Assembly (NCBI RefSeq): GCF_038024035.1
Contig: NZ_CP150664.1
Location: forward strand, 1,116,001 to 1,180,000
Source of the DNA: Polaribacter pacificus
GTDB taxonomy: Bacteria > Bacteroidota > Bacteroidia > Flavobacteriales > Flavobacteriaceae
Direction: 5' to 3'
Length of the DNA stretch: 64,000 nucleotides
In this document: positions 8,698 to 16,852 of the stretch, one piece after another
Layout of the letters: every line of letters begins with the position of its first letter
Position numbering within the stretch: position 1 is the first letter of the stretch
Notes under the pieces: model-generated
Told to the model about the DNA's origin: nothing
Database searches by the model: none
Seen by the model: the letters and a program-made list of their open reading frames with translations, nothing else
Position numbers and translations under genes: made by a program

Positions 8698-9909
8698 TTA
8701 TCTGGTATACGGGATTTTTAAAACCACCTGCGTACCTTCTTCAATATCTTGATAGGTAAAACCGATATCTGAATTGTAGTACTTTTTTAACAAGGCCAAT
8801 CTTTCTTGAATTGCTTTTGTAGAAAAAGAGGTTTCTTTGTTTAGGTTTTTATCATTGATTGCTTTTGAAGCCTCAAGACCTATTCCATTATCAGTAATAA
8901 CGCAGGTAAAAACATCATCGAAATAAAATTGAATCTTCACTTTTTTAACTCCATTTATTTTATGCAACAATCCATGTTTAATCGCATTTTCTATAAAAGG
9001 CTGAATAATCATAGATGGAATTTTAATGTCTTCTATTTCATGCTCATCGACAATTTCATACTCGAAATCATCACGGAAGCGCAGTTTCTCTAGTTCCAAA
9101 TATTTTTTTAGGAGCGACAATTCTTCATCAAAGCCTACAAAACTTTTTTCGCTCATATTTAAGTTTTCTCGAATAAGAGAAGCAAATTTTGTGAGGTAAT
9201 TATACGCTTCATATTTATCGCCCTTTAACACTAAGCTCTGTATAGAATTCATAGCATTAAACATAAAATGCGGATTCATTTGTGCTTTTAATGATTTTAA
9301 TTGCAAATGAGCCAACTCACCTTTTTGTCTTTTTTCTAATTCAGAATATGCTTTTTCTAAATAATCTTCATTTTTTTTATTTTGTTTTTTAAAATAATAC
9401 ACAATTGCAAATGAACCGATAAATAGGAAGACTGCATTTAGATAACCAAAATAAAGATCAGGATAGATGTTTAAGTAACTATTTGGAACATAAAAAGAAA
9501 GAATACAAATTACTAGAGCAGAAAAATAAATCAGTTTACTTTCAAAGAAAAACAAAGAAACTAAGGGTATCAAAATATACATATACTCTCCATAGAAGCC
9601 TGTGTAAGCAAAATTTGCATTGTAAAAAAGTATGGAAAAACTAAAAAACAACAAAAGCAACCTTGCAGATGTATATCGTTCCTTTTTCTGCAAATAAAGA
9701 GCAGAAACAATCATCACCGACTGAGATACAAAAGACAAAAAAGACTGGAAGGTAATTTGTTGTAATACTGTTTCTACAAGAAAGAAGAAGAATAGATTTG
9801 CTAGTCCGACTATGATACAGTAATTAACAACTTTTATTCTTTTGATTTCTGATTTTACTGTTGTTGGATATATCCCAACATTGGCTAGGTTTGCTATTTT
9901 TTTAAACAT
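8698..9909 (-). CDS. LytS-type sensor histidine kinase
   Basis: Membrane sensor kinase of the PF06580 (His_kinase) family, 403 residues. The N-terminus (about 28-175) carries roughly six hydrophobic segments with no periplasmic ligand domain visible, so it may sense something in or near the membrane. A coiled-coil linker (about 178-205) leads to the phospho-acceptor H214 in MNPHFMFN. The C-terminal HATPase has IENAIKHG (N308 region) and DNGIGL. It directly precedes its LytTR partner. The region upstream of the start has no clear TAnnTTTG element. Confidence 0.9.
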   Translation of the reverse strand: MFKKIANLANVGIYPTTVKSEIKRIKVVNYCIIVGLANLFFFFLVETVLQQITFQSFLSFVSQSVMIVSALYLQKKERYTSARLLLLFFSFSILFYNANFAYTGFYGEYMYILIPLVSLFFFESKLIYFSALVICILSFYVPNSYLNIYPDLYFGYLNAVFLFIGSFAIVYYFKKQNKKNEDYLEKAYSELEKRQKGELAHLQLKSLKAQMNPHFMFNAMNSIQSLVLKGDKYEAYNYLTKFASLIRENLNMSEKSFVGFDEELSLLKKYLELEKLRFRDDFEYEIVDEHEIEDIKIPSMIIQPFIENAIKHGLLHKINGVKKVKIQFYFDDVFTCVITDNGIGLEASKAINDKNLNKETSFSTKAIQERLALLKKYYNSDIGFTYQDIEEGTQVVLKIPYTR

Positions 9910-10000
9910 TAATGGTTTTTAGTTTCAAATTCAAATTTCATTTTTTAAATGCCGACATGTTTAATTTAATTTCCGAATGTAGTTATATTATTTCCAAAAT

Positions 10001-10032
10001 AAAAAACGCAACCAACTTAATGATTGCGTTTT
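10001..10032 (-). terminator. rho-independent terminator of dnaK
   Basis: Inverted repeat AAAACGCAA / TTGCGTTTT with a 12-nt loop, about 110 bp past the dnaK stop and upstream of the kinase gene. All 32 bases match the hairpin at 4784-4815 exactly, including the loop, which is more than function as a terminator would require. Confidence 0.6.
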
Positions 10033-10142
10033 GTTTTAATATGCTTCTGAAACGAGTTCAGAAATCTGTGTTTTGAGACCCCAAAGCTAGTTTTTGGGAT
10101 AAGCGTTTCATAAGAATTTACTGTGTAAACTCAATATCCTGC

Positions 10143-12041
10143 TTATTTTACCTCCTCAAAGTCTACGTCTTCTACGTTATCTCCTTCTTGCTTAGCTTCT
10201 GGCTCACCTTGTTGTGCTCCAGCTCCAGCTTGTGCTTCTTGTTCTGCTTTGTACATCTCTTCTGATGCAGCTTTCCAAGCTTCATTGATTTTTTCCATTG
10301 CAGCATCAATTTGTGCAATATCTTTAGCTTCGTAGGCTTTTTTCAATTCTTCTAAAGCAGCTTCTATTGGAGCTTTTTTATCATCAGATAACTTATCTCC
10401 AAACTCTTTCAATTGCTTTTCTGTTTGGAAAATCATACCGTCTGCACCGTTGATTTTTTCAGCCATTTCTTTGGCGGCTTTATCAGCGTCTGCATTGGCT
10501 TCTGCTTCTTGTCTCATTTTTTGGATATCCTCTTCAGATAAACCAGAAGATGCCTCAATTCTAATCTCATGCGACTTATTGGTTCCTTTATCTAAAGCTG
10601 AAACTTTAATGATTCCGTTTGCATCGATATCAAAAGTTACTTCAATTTGAGGAATCCCTCTTCCTGCTGGTGGAATACCATCCAAGTGAAAACGTCCAAT
10701 GGTGTTGTTATCCGCTGCCATTGCTCTTTCTCCTTGCAACACATGAATCTCAACAGATGGTTGATTATCAACAGCTGTAGAAAATACTTGTGATTTTTTG
10801 GTTGGAATGGTTGTATTTGCTTCAATCAACTTGGTAAATACATTCCCCATAGTTTCGATTCCTAAAGATAAAGGTGTAACGTCTAATAACAATACATCTT
10901 TTACATCTCCAGATAAAACTCCACCTTGAATTGCAGCTCCTAAAGCAACAACTTCATCAGGGTTTACTCCTTTGCTTGGTGCTTTACCAAAGAATTTCTG
11001 AACAGCTTCTTGCACAGCAGGGATACGTGTAGATCCTCCTACTAAAATCACCTCATCAATATCATTGATCGTTAATCCTGCAGATTTTAATGCAGACTCA
11101 CAAGGAGCGATGGTTCTTTTTACTAAATCATCAATTAATTGCTCAAATTTTGCCTTCGTTAAAGTTCTTACCAAGTGTTTAGGTCCTGATGCAGTAGCGG
11201 TAACATAAGGTAAATTAATTTCTGTTGAAGCAGAGCTAGATAATTCTATTTTTGCTTTTTCTGCAGCTTCTTTTAAACGTTGTAAAGCCATTGGATCTTT
11301 ACGCAAGTCCATGTTTTCATCAGCTTTAAACTCTTCTGCTAACCAGTTAATGATTTTTTCATCAACATCATCTCCTCCTAGGTGAGTATCACCATCAGTA
11401 GACAATACCTCAAAAACACCATCACCTAATTCTAACACAGAAACATCATGTGTTCCTCCACCAAAATCAAATACTACGATTTTTTGATCAGTTCCTTTTT
11501 TATCCATTCCATACGCCAATGCTGCTGCAGTTGGTTCGTTGATAATTCTACGAACTTGCAACCCTGCAATCTCACCAGCTTCTTTAGTAGCTTGTCTTTG
11601 GGCATCATTAAAGTATGCCGGTACTGTAATTACAGCTTCCGTTACATCTTGACCTAAATAATCTTCGGCCGTTTTTTTCATTTTTTGCAATACCATTGCA
11701 GAGATTTCTTGTGGCGTATACAAACGACCATCAATATCTACTCTTGGGGTATCGTTATCTCCTTTTACAACTTTATAAGGTACTCTTGCTGCTTCTTTTG
11801 AAGATTCAGAGAATTTATTCCCCATAAAACGTTTAATAGAATAGATCGTTTTTTCTGGGTTGGTTACAGCTTGTCTTTTTGCTGGATCCCCTACTTTACG
11901 CTCTCCTCCTTCTACAAACCCAACAATTGAAGGGGTTGTTCTTTTTCCTTCTGCATTAGGAATTACCACGGGTTCGTTTCCTTCCATAACAGAAACACAA
12001 GAGTTGGTTGTTCCTAAGTCAATTCCTATAATTTTACTCAT
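10143..12041 (-). CDS. dnaK: chaperone DnaK (Hsp70)
   Basis: ATP-dependent Hsp70 chaperone of the cytoplasm, 632 residues, full length for the family. The nucleotide-binding domain starts with [11 protein letters not shown] (residues 5-15) and contains [12 protein letters not shown] and [10 protein letters not shown]. The interdomain linker [13 protein letters not shown] leads to the substrate-binding domain and the helical lid. The tail is acidic ([10 protein letters not shown]), as usual for DnaK. DnaJ and GrpE are not in the window, so the gene is monocistronic here, flanked by its own terminator and a 230-bp upstream region. No TAnnTTTG element is evident upstream, in keeping with a stress-type promoter, although no such promoter is proven. 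Confidence 0.98.
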   Translation of the reverse strand: MSKIIGIDLGTTNSCVSVMEGNEPVVIPNAEGKRTTPSIVGFVEGGERKVGDPAKRQAVTNPEKTIYSIKRFMGNKFSESSKEAARVPYKVVKGDNDTPRVDIDGRLYTPQEISAMVLQKMKKTAEDYLGQDVTEAVITVPAYFNDAQRQATKEAGEIAGLQVRRIINEPTAAALAYGMDKKGTDQKIVVFDFGGGTHDVSVLELGDGVFEVLSTDGDTHLGGDDVDEKIINWLAEEFKADENMDLRKDPMALQRLKEAAEKAKIELSSSASTEINLPYVTATASGPKHLVRTLTKAKFEQLIDDLVKRTIAPCESALKSAGLTINDIDEVILVGGSTRIPAVQEAVQKFFGKAPSKGVNPDEVVALGAAIQGGVLSGDVKDVLLLDVTPLSLGIETMGNVFTKLIEANTTIPTKKSQVFSTAVDNQPSVEIHVLQGERAMAADNNTIGRFHLDGIPPAGRGIPQIEVTFDIDANGIIKVSALDKGTNKSHEIRIEASSGLSEEDIQKMRQEAEANADADKAAKEMAEKINGADGMIFQTEKQLKEFGDKLSDDKKAPIEAALEELKKAYEAKDIAQIDAAMEKINEAWKAASEEMYKAEQEAQAGAGAQQGEPEAKQEGDNVEDVDFEEVK

Positions 12042-12271
12042 AATAGTTATTTATATAATTAATGTATATTTCAATTTTACAATTTCTAATAGTCAATTTG
12101 TGTGCCATCACTTGAATCTAAATAAAATGTCAGTTTCCTTGTGATTTCCTTTAAAATAAATGACACATTGGCATCTTTTTTAAAAAAAAACTCAAAAATT
12201 GTCTACACAAAAGACTTCAAATAAAACTTTAACAGAACAAGTAATTTTATACATTAGCCAAAAATTTAATT
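12042..12271. promoter_or_regulatory. dnaK-sdaA divergent intergenic region
   Basis: 230 bp containing the start regions of dnaK (leftward) and sdaA (rightward). On the dnaK side it holds two TGTCA/TGACA-type half sites (12128-12133 and 12161-12165), each followed on the minus strand by an AT-rich run; they might be part of a heat-shock control region. On the sdaA side, TACATTAG about 20 bp before the ATG is a one-mismatch TAnnTTTG. Neither assignment is firm. Confidence 0.3.
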
Positions 12272-13696
12272 ATGTCTCAATTTATAAGCGTTTTTGATAT
12301 GCTAAAGATCGGTGTTGGGCCTTCAAGCTCACACACACTGGGGCCTTGGCGTGCTGCTCAACAATGGATTAAAAAAATAAATTTTGATATAATCACCGAT
12401 GCTGTCACCAGCATTCAGGTAGATTTGTACGGATCACTCTCCTTAACAGGTAAAGGACATGCTACCGATTTAGCCGTGATGTTAGGCCTAACTGGAACTG
12501 ATCCTGAATATGTACCTATTGTATCTATTGATCATATTATAAATGAAATTAAAGAGACGCAAGTTTTAAAATTAAACAGCTTAAAGGAGGTTCCGTTTAC
12601 AGAAAAGAGCATTCGCTTTAACAAAGACTTTTTGCCCTTCCACTCTAATGGAATCACCTTTACCGCATACAAAAATGATAAAGTGATCTCTTCTGAGACC
12701 TACTACTCTATTGGTGGTGGATTTATCGTCCAAGAAGAAGATTCACTCTCAGAAGAGATAGAGATCTCCAAACAAAACTTCCCATTTCCTATAAATTTAG
12801 CAGCGCAACTAGAAGCCTACTGCGAAAAAGAACAAAAGTTAATTTCTGATATTGTTTTGCAAAATGAAATGGAATTAAAATCTGAAGATGAAATTGATTT
12901 TGAACTTCGTCGCGTGTGGGAAACCATGTTAGAGTGTATGTACATTGGCTGTCATACCGATGGGATTTTACCCGGAGGTTTGCAAGTTAAGCGAAGAGCT
13001 TTAACCATGCATCAAAAACTAATCAAAGACGCTTGCTATACAGATGAACACGATTGGATTCCGGCTATAAGAAGCACCGAGGTAAAATTCCGTGAAATTT
13101 TAAAATGGGTTAGCTGTTTTGCACTTTCGGTCAACGAAGTAAACGCTTCTTTAGGAAGAGTTGTTACAGCGCCAACCAATGGAAGTGCTGGTGTAATCCC
13201 TGCTGTTTTAATGTACTACTTGGTGATAGAGAATCACGAGGCAGATTTTAAAGACATTAAAAAGTTTTTACTAACCGCTGGAGAAATTGGCAGTATTTTC
13301 AAAAAAAACGCAACCATCTCTGCTGCAATGGGTGGATGCCAAGCAGAAATAGGAGTTTCATCGGCTATGGCTGCAGCAGCACTTACCGAAGTTTTAGGAG
13401 GTACGCCGGCTCAGAGTTTAGTAGCAGCAGAAATTGCAATGGAACACCACTTAGGACTTACCTGCGACCCTATTGGAGGTTTGGTACAAATACCATGTAT
13501 CGAGAGAAATGCCATGGGAGCTATCAAAGCCATAAATGCTGCAGAACTGGCATTAGAATGTGATCCAAAAGACACCAAAGTACCTTTAGATTCTGTGATT
13601 GCCACCATGTGGGAAACAGCTAAAGACATGAATAGAAACTATAAAGAAACCTCAGAAGGAGGCTTGGCTGTTACGGTTCGATTAGCGGATTGTTAG
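12272..13696 (+). CDS. sdaA: L-serine ammonia-lyase, iron-sulfur dependent
   Basis: Converts L-serine to pyruvate and ammonia using a [4Fe-4S] cluster. The 474-residue single-chain protein has the SSSHTLGPW segment of the beta domain at about residues 17-25 and the catalytic alpha domain with APTNGSAGVIP. The three cluster cysteines appear as C356 (GGCQAE), C398 (LTCDPIGG) and C409 (IPCIERN), with exactly the spacing of the E. coli enzyme. ATG start; the preceding bases have no strong Shine-Dalgarno, as usual in Bacteroidota. Monocistronic. With gcvP and the SerB-SerA fusion elsewhere in the window it belongs to serine/glycine metabolism. Confidence 0.95.
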   Translation: MSQFISVFDMLKIGVGPSSSHTLGPWRAAQQWIKKINFDIITDAVTSIQVDLYGSLSLTGKGHATDLAVMLGLTGTDPEYVPIVSIDHIINEIKETQVLKLNSLKEVPFTEKSIRFNKDFLPFHSNGITFTAYKNDKVISSETYYSIGGGFIVQEEDSLSEEIEISKQNFPFPINLAAQLEAYCEKEQKLISDIVLQNEMELKSEDEIDFELRRVWETMLECMYIGCHTDGILPGGLQVKRRALTMHQKLIKDACYTDEHDWIPAIRSTEVKFREILKWVSCFALSVNEVNASLGRVVTAPTNGSAGVIPAVLMYYLVIENHEADFKDIKKFLLTAGEIGSIFKKNATISAAMGGCQAEIGVSSAMAAAALTEVLGGTPAQSLVAAEIAMEHHLGLTCDPIGGLVQIPCIERNAMGAIKAINAAELALECDPKDTKVPLDSVIATMWETAKDMNRNYKETSEGGLAVTVRLADC

Positions 13697-13734
13697 ACAA
13701 CTAGTATCGCAGATATTTGTTAAAAAAGAATCAA

Positions 13735-13857
13735 CTCTAAACCTTTGTACCCCTGCCTGCGGCAGGCAGGTTTGAACCTTTGAACCTTTGTACCTTTGAA
13801 CCTTTGTACCTCTAAACCTTTGTACCTTTGTACCTCTGAACCTTTGTCTCTTTGAAC
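13735..13857. repeat. 8-bp tandem repeat array (CTTTGWAC), 13 units
   Basis: Units alternate between CTTTGTAC and CTTTGAAC with a few variants (CTCTAAAC, CTCTGAAC). Two units precede and eleven follow a 19-bp palindrome that interrupts the array. The array fills the space between the convergent genes sdaA and yaaA and abuts the yaaA stop codon. It has no coding potential of its own. Confidence 0.9.
13752..13770. repeat. 19-bp palindrome inserted in the 8-bp array
   Basis: CCTGCCTGCGGCAGGCAGG, a perfect 9-bp inverted repeat around one central base and far more GC-rich than its surroundings. Removing exactly these 19 bases rejoins C (13751) with TTTGAAC (13771-13777) into a regular CTTTGAAC unit, so it sits in the array like a clean insertion. 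It could also act as a two-way hairpin between the convergent genes. Confidence 0.85.
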
Positions 13858-14616
13858 CTAACGCGTAAAAACCAACTCGTGTTCAGAAGATAATTCTTCT
13901 GAGAAAGCATAACCATCAACATCAAAGCTTTTAATCCCATCAATAGATTGGATGTTGTGATCTATAAGGTATCGAACCATAAGCCCTCTTGCTTTTTTTG
14001 CAAAGGTCATTACAATTTTGTACTGACCATTTCTAAACTCTTTAAACACAGGAGTAATCATCGGCACTTTTAAAACCTTTTTGTCCACAGCTTTAAAGTA
14101 CTCTGAACTTGCCAAATTAACCAGCAATCCATCATCATCTAATTCCTCATTTAAAGCAATCGCTAAAGTGGTTCCCCAAAATTTATAGAGATTATCTGTG
14201 CGCCCTACCTTAATTTTTGTACCCATTTCTAAACGATAGGCTTGGATTAAATCTAAAGGCTTTAACAAGCCATACAAGCCAGATAAAATTCGTAATCGCT
14301 CTTGCAAAACTGGCAATTTATTTTCAGCTAGCGACGCCATATCAATCCCACGATACACCTCTCCAGTAAAAGCATAAACAGCTTGTTTAGAATTCTCTGG
14401 CGTAAACGGCAGATGCCATTCTTGAAATCGATCGTGATTTAAGGCCGCTAAATCTTTAGAAATAGACATCAAATCTTCGAGCTTTTTTCGTGAAAGCGTT
14501 TTCATTTTACGTACCAACTTCTCAGAAGCTTCTAAAAATTGAGGCTGCGTATATAAACTTGTTGCTACCGGAGTTTCAAAATCTAAAGATTTTGCAGGAG
14601 ATATAATAATTTTCAT
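13858..14616 (-). CDS. yaaA: peroxide stress protein YaaA family
   Basis: YaaA/DUF328 protein, 252 residues, matching the family's usual length. In E. coli, YaaA limits intracellular unincorporated iron during hydrogen peroxide stress. Family hallmarks visible are the N-terminal MKIIISPAKSLDF, LSGLYGLLKPLD, KFWGTTLA and NLASSEYFKAV. The start is placed at the ATG before KIIISPAK; the reading frame extends 11 codons upstream (MYFYFYQKQLV), which is not family-like. Its stop codon abuts the 8-bp repeat array. Isolated gene. Confidence 0.9.
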   Translation of the reverse strand: MKIIISPAKSLDFETPVATSLYTQPQFLEASEKLVRKMKTLSRKKLEDLMSISKDLAALNHDRFQEWHLPFTPENSKQAVYAFTGEVYRGIDMASLAENKLPVLQERLRILSGLYGLLKPLDLIQAYRLEMGTKIKVGRTDNLYKFWGTTLAIALNEELDDDGLLVNLASSEYFKAVDKKVLKVPMITPVFKEFRNGQYKIVMTFAKKARGLMVRYLIDHNIQSIDGIKSFDVDGYAFSEELSSEHELVFTR

Positions 14617-14781
14617 GACTAACTGCTTTTGATAGAAGTAAAAATACAACCGAAAATAAGAATAATCAATATTTAAGAATCTTAATTATCAATAGCACTA
14701 TTTAGAGTTTTGATAGCGAGTTATACTCCAAACATATTTACACTCTTATTAAAAAAATTAGTAAAAAAAGAATGCCTATCG

Positions 14782-14806
14782 AATATTAATCGTAATATTG
14801 CAATAT
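14782..14806 (+). promoter_or_regulatory. candidate ArsR-type operator/promoter before the DUF6428 gene
   Basis: Overlapping dyad symmetry: AATATTA-ATCG-TAATATT (14782-14799, perfect 7-4-7) and ATATTGCAATAT (14795-14806, perfect 12-bp palindrome). A one-mismatch promoter element TAATATTG (14793-14800) sits inside, about 30 bp before the ATG. AT-rich dyads over the promoter are typical of ArsR/SmtB repressors; the regulator itself is not in the window. Confidence 0.4.
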
Positions 14807-14830
14807 ATAAATTAACAAAAAATAATATCC

Positions 14831-15301
14831 ATGAAACTATCAAAAATAAAACAGCTTTTAAGCAGCTTAGAAACGATTGCATTTGAATTGCCAGATGGCA
14901 CATTAGTTCCTAGACATTTTCATGTAACCGAGGTTGGAAAAATAACCAAAAATTTTATTGACTGTGGTGGAACCATCAGAAAAGAAGAGGTTATTAATTT
15001 TCAACTTTGGGAAGAACAAGATTACGATCATAGGTTACACCCAGAAAAGCTGATCAATATTATTGAGTTGTCTGAAAAAGTTTTAAATCTTGAAGATCTT
15101 GAAATAGAAGTAGAATACCAAGGTGATACCATTGGAAAATACGGGTTGGATTTTGATGGCAAGCATTTTTTACTGACTACAAAACTAACCAACTGTCTAG
15201 CGAAGGACGCTTGTGGTATCCCTGAGAAAAAAGAAAAGAAATCACTCTCTGAGTTAACAGCCCAAACAAGCTGTTGTGATCCAAAATCTGGTTGTTGCTA
15301 A
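14831..15301 (+). CDS. DUF6428 family protein with cysteine-rich tail
   Basis: A 156-residue soluble protein. The N-terminal two thirds match what I know as DUF6428 (PDGTLVPRHFHVTEVG, DCGGTIRKEE, NFQLWEEQDYDHRLHP), a domain often encoded in Bacteroidota arsenic-resistance loci. The C-terminus carries C122 and C128 (CLAKDAC) and a terminal CC-x5-CC (C148, C149, C155, C156), suited to binding a soft metal or metalloid; this is inference. The stop overlaps the start of the acetyltransferase gene (TAATG), so the two are translationally coupled. Upstream dyads suggest ArsR-type control. Biochemical function is unknown. Confidence 0.7.
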   Translation: MKLSKIKQLLSSLETIAFELPDGTLVPRHFHVTEVGKITKNFIDCGGTIRKEEVINFQLWEEQDYDHRLHPEKLINIIELSEKVLNLEDLEIEVEYQGDTIGKYGLDFDGKHFLLTTKLTNCLAKDACGIPEKKEKKSLSELTAQTSCCDPKSGCC

Positions 15302-15801
15302 TGCGTTTTATCGCAATAAATAAAGACAATTACAACAGTACTGCTGCTATCTACAAAGAAGGGCTTGACTCTGAAATAGCGTCATTTGAGACTAAAGTGC
15401 CCAACTTTGAGCTTTGGAATGCAAAACATTTAGCTTTTGGAAGAATCGCTCTTAAAAAAGAAGGTACTATTCTTGGCTGGGCTAGTTTGTCTCCTGTTTC
15501 TAGCAGAGAAGTATACAAAGGTTTGGCAGAGGTTAGCATCTATATTGCTAAAGAAGCAAGAGGTAGTGGTTTAGGCAAAATTCTTCTCAATAAATTAATT
15601 GTCTTGAGTGAAGAAAATGGTATTTGGACTTTACAGTCAAGCATTTTTAGAGCTAATGAAGCCAGCATTTCTATCCACAGAAGTTGTGGTTTTAGAATTG
15701 TTGGCTTTAAAGAAAAAGTAGCACAGCGCAATGGAGTTTGGCATGACAATATCCTCTTAGAAAGAAGAAGTAAAAAAGTACAGTACCCTAAAGAATCCTA
15801 G
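15301..15801 (+). CDS. GNAT acetyltransferase, phosphinothricin/ArsN type
   Basis: N-acetyltransferase of 166 residues. Features of the phosphinothricin acetyltransferase (PAT)/ArsN1 branch: N-terminal YNSTAAIYKEGLDSEIASFET, the GWASLSPVS strand, the acetyl-CoA loop ARGSGLGK (about residues 90-97), and ASISIHRSCGFR with GVWHDNILLERR near the end. ArsN1 enzymes acetylate the arsenical antibiotic arsinothricin, and related PATs acetylate phosphinothricin. Whether this one does so is inference from family and from the DUF6428 partner. The ATG overlaps the upstream stop (TAATG). Its stop TAG overlaps the convergent rluD stop by 4 bp (CTAG). Confidence 0.8.
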   Translation: MRFIAINKDNYNSTAAIYKEGLDSEIASFETKVPNFELWNAKHLAFGRIALKKEGTILGWASLSPVSSREVYKGLAEVSIYIAKEARGSGLGKILLNKLIVLSEENGIWTLQSSIFRANEASISIHRSCGFRIVGFKEKVAQRNGVWHDNILLERRSKKVQYPKES

Positions 15802-16829
15802 ACCTCATCTTTTGAGTTAATGGTATACGTTCTCCACTTTTCTAAACAATCTGCAATATCTTGTGGGATTTCTGAATCAAAACGCATAAACTCTCCGGTT
15901 GTCGGATGAGTAAAACCAAGTGTTTTAGCATGCAATGCCTGTCTTGGCAAAGTTTTAAAACAGTTTTGTACAAATTGCTTGTATTTGGTAAAAGTGGTTC
16001 CTTTTAAAACTTCGTTACCACCATAACGCTCATCGTTAAATAAGGTATGACCAATATGTTTAAAGTGCGCTCTAATTTGGTGAGTTCTCCCTGTTTCTAA
16101 TTTACATTGAACCAAGGTAACATAGGTTAAACGCTCTAACACCTTATAGTGAGTAACTGCGTGTTTACCAAAATCTCCCTCAGGAAAAACATCCATTTGC
16201 AAACGGTTTTTTAAACTCCTTCCGATGTTTCCTTCAATGGTTCCTTCATCTTCTTCCATGTTTCCCCAAACTAATGCATAATACAGACGTTCTGTGGTTC
16301 TATCAAAGAACTGTTTTGATAAATTTGCCATTGCAAACTCCGTCTTAGCTACAACCAATAAACCACTAGTGTCTTTGTCTATTCTATGAACCAAACCTGG
16401 CCTTTCATTGCTGTTGGTCGGTAGGTTTTCTATATGATGGATGAGTCCATTGACCAAAGTACCAGAATAATTTCCATGACCTGGATGCACCACCATTCCT
16501 GCGGCTTTGTTCACTACAATTACGGTATCGTCTTCATAAACGATATCTAAAGGCAGATCTTCTGCAACCAATAAATTTTCATGAGGTGGATGTGCTAAAA
16601 CCACGCGAACTACATCATGAGGTTTTACTTTGTGATTTGATTTTACAGGAACATCATTGACCAAAACATTGCCAGCTTTTGCAGCTAATTGCACTTTGTT
16701 TCGCGTAGCGTTTTCTACAAAATTCATCAAAAACTTATCAACGCGTAAAGGCTCTTGCCCACTACTAGCTGTAAAGCGAAAATGTTCGTATAATTCTTCG
16801 TTTTCTATATCTAAAGATTCTTCCTGCAT
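15798..16829 (-). CDS. rluD: RluA/RluD family 23S rRNA pseudouridine synthase
   Basis: Isomerises uridine to pseudouridine in rRNA, 343 residues. An N-terminal S4 RNA-binding domain (LRVDKFLMNFV...VLVNDVPVKSNHKV, about 27-85) precedes the catalytic domain with the RluA signature HRIDKDTSGLLVVAK, containing the catalytic aspartate, and GRTHQIRAHF. ATG start at MQEESLD. It follows the PASTA-protein gene by 23 bp, so the two form an operon, an arrangement I know from other Bacteroidota. Whether the exact target is that of E. coli RluD is not shown. Confidence 0.9.
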   Translation of the reverse strand: MQEESLDIENEELYEHFRFTASSGQEPLRVDKFLMNFVENATRNKVQLAAKAGNVLVNDVPVKSNHKVKPHDVVRVVLAHPPHENLLVAEDLPLDIVYEDDTVIVVNKAAGMVVHPGHGNYSGTLVNGLIHHIENLPTNSNERPGLVHRIDKDTSGLLVVAKTEFAMANLSKQFFDRTTERLYYALVWGNMEEDEGTIEGNIGRSLKNRLQMDVFPEGDFGKHAVTHYKVLERLTYVTLVQCKLETGRTHQIRAHFKHIGHTLFNDERYGGNEVLKGTTFTKYKQFVQNCFKTLPRQALHAKTLGFTHPTTGEFMRFDSEIPQDIADCLEKWRTYTINSKDEV

Positions 16830-16852
16830 GGTCTTATGTACTGCTTGTGTGT

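Noticed and set aside
13735..13857. CRISPR-like array
   Set aside because: Units are 8 bp and contiguous without spacers, and no cas genes are present.
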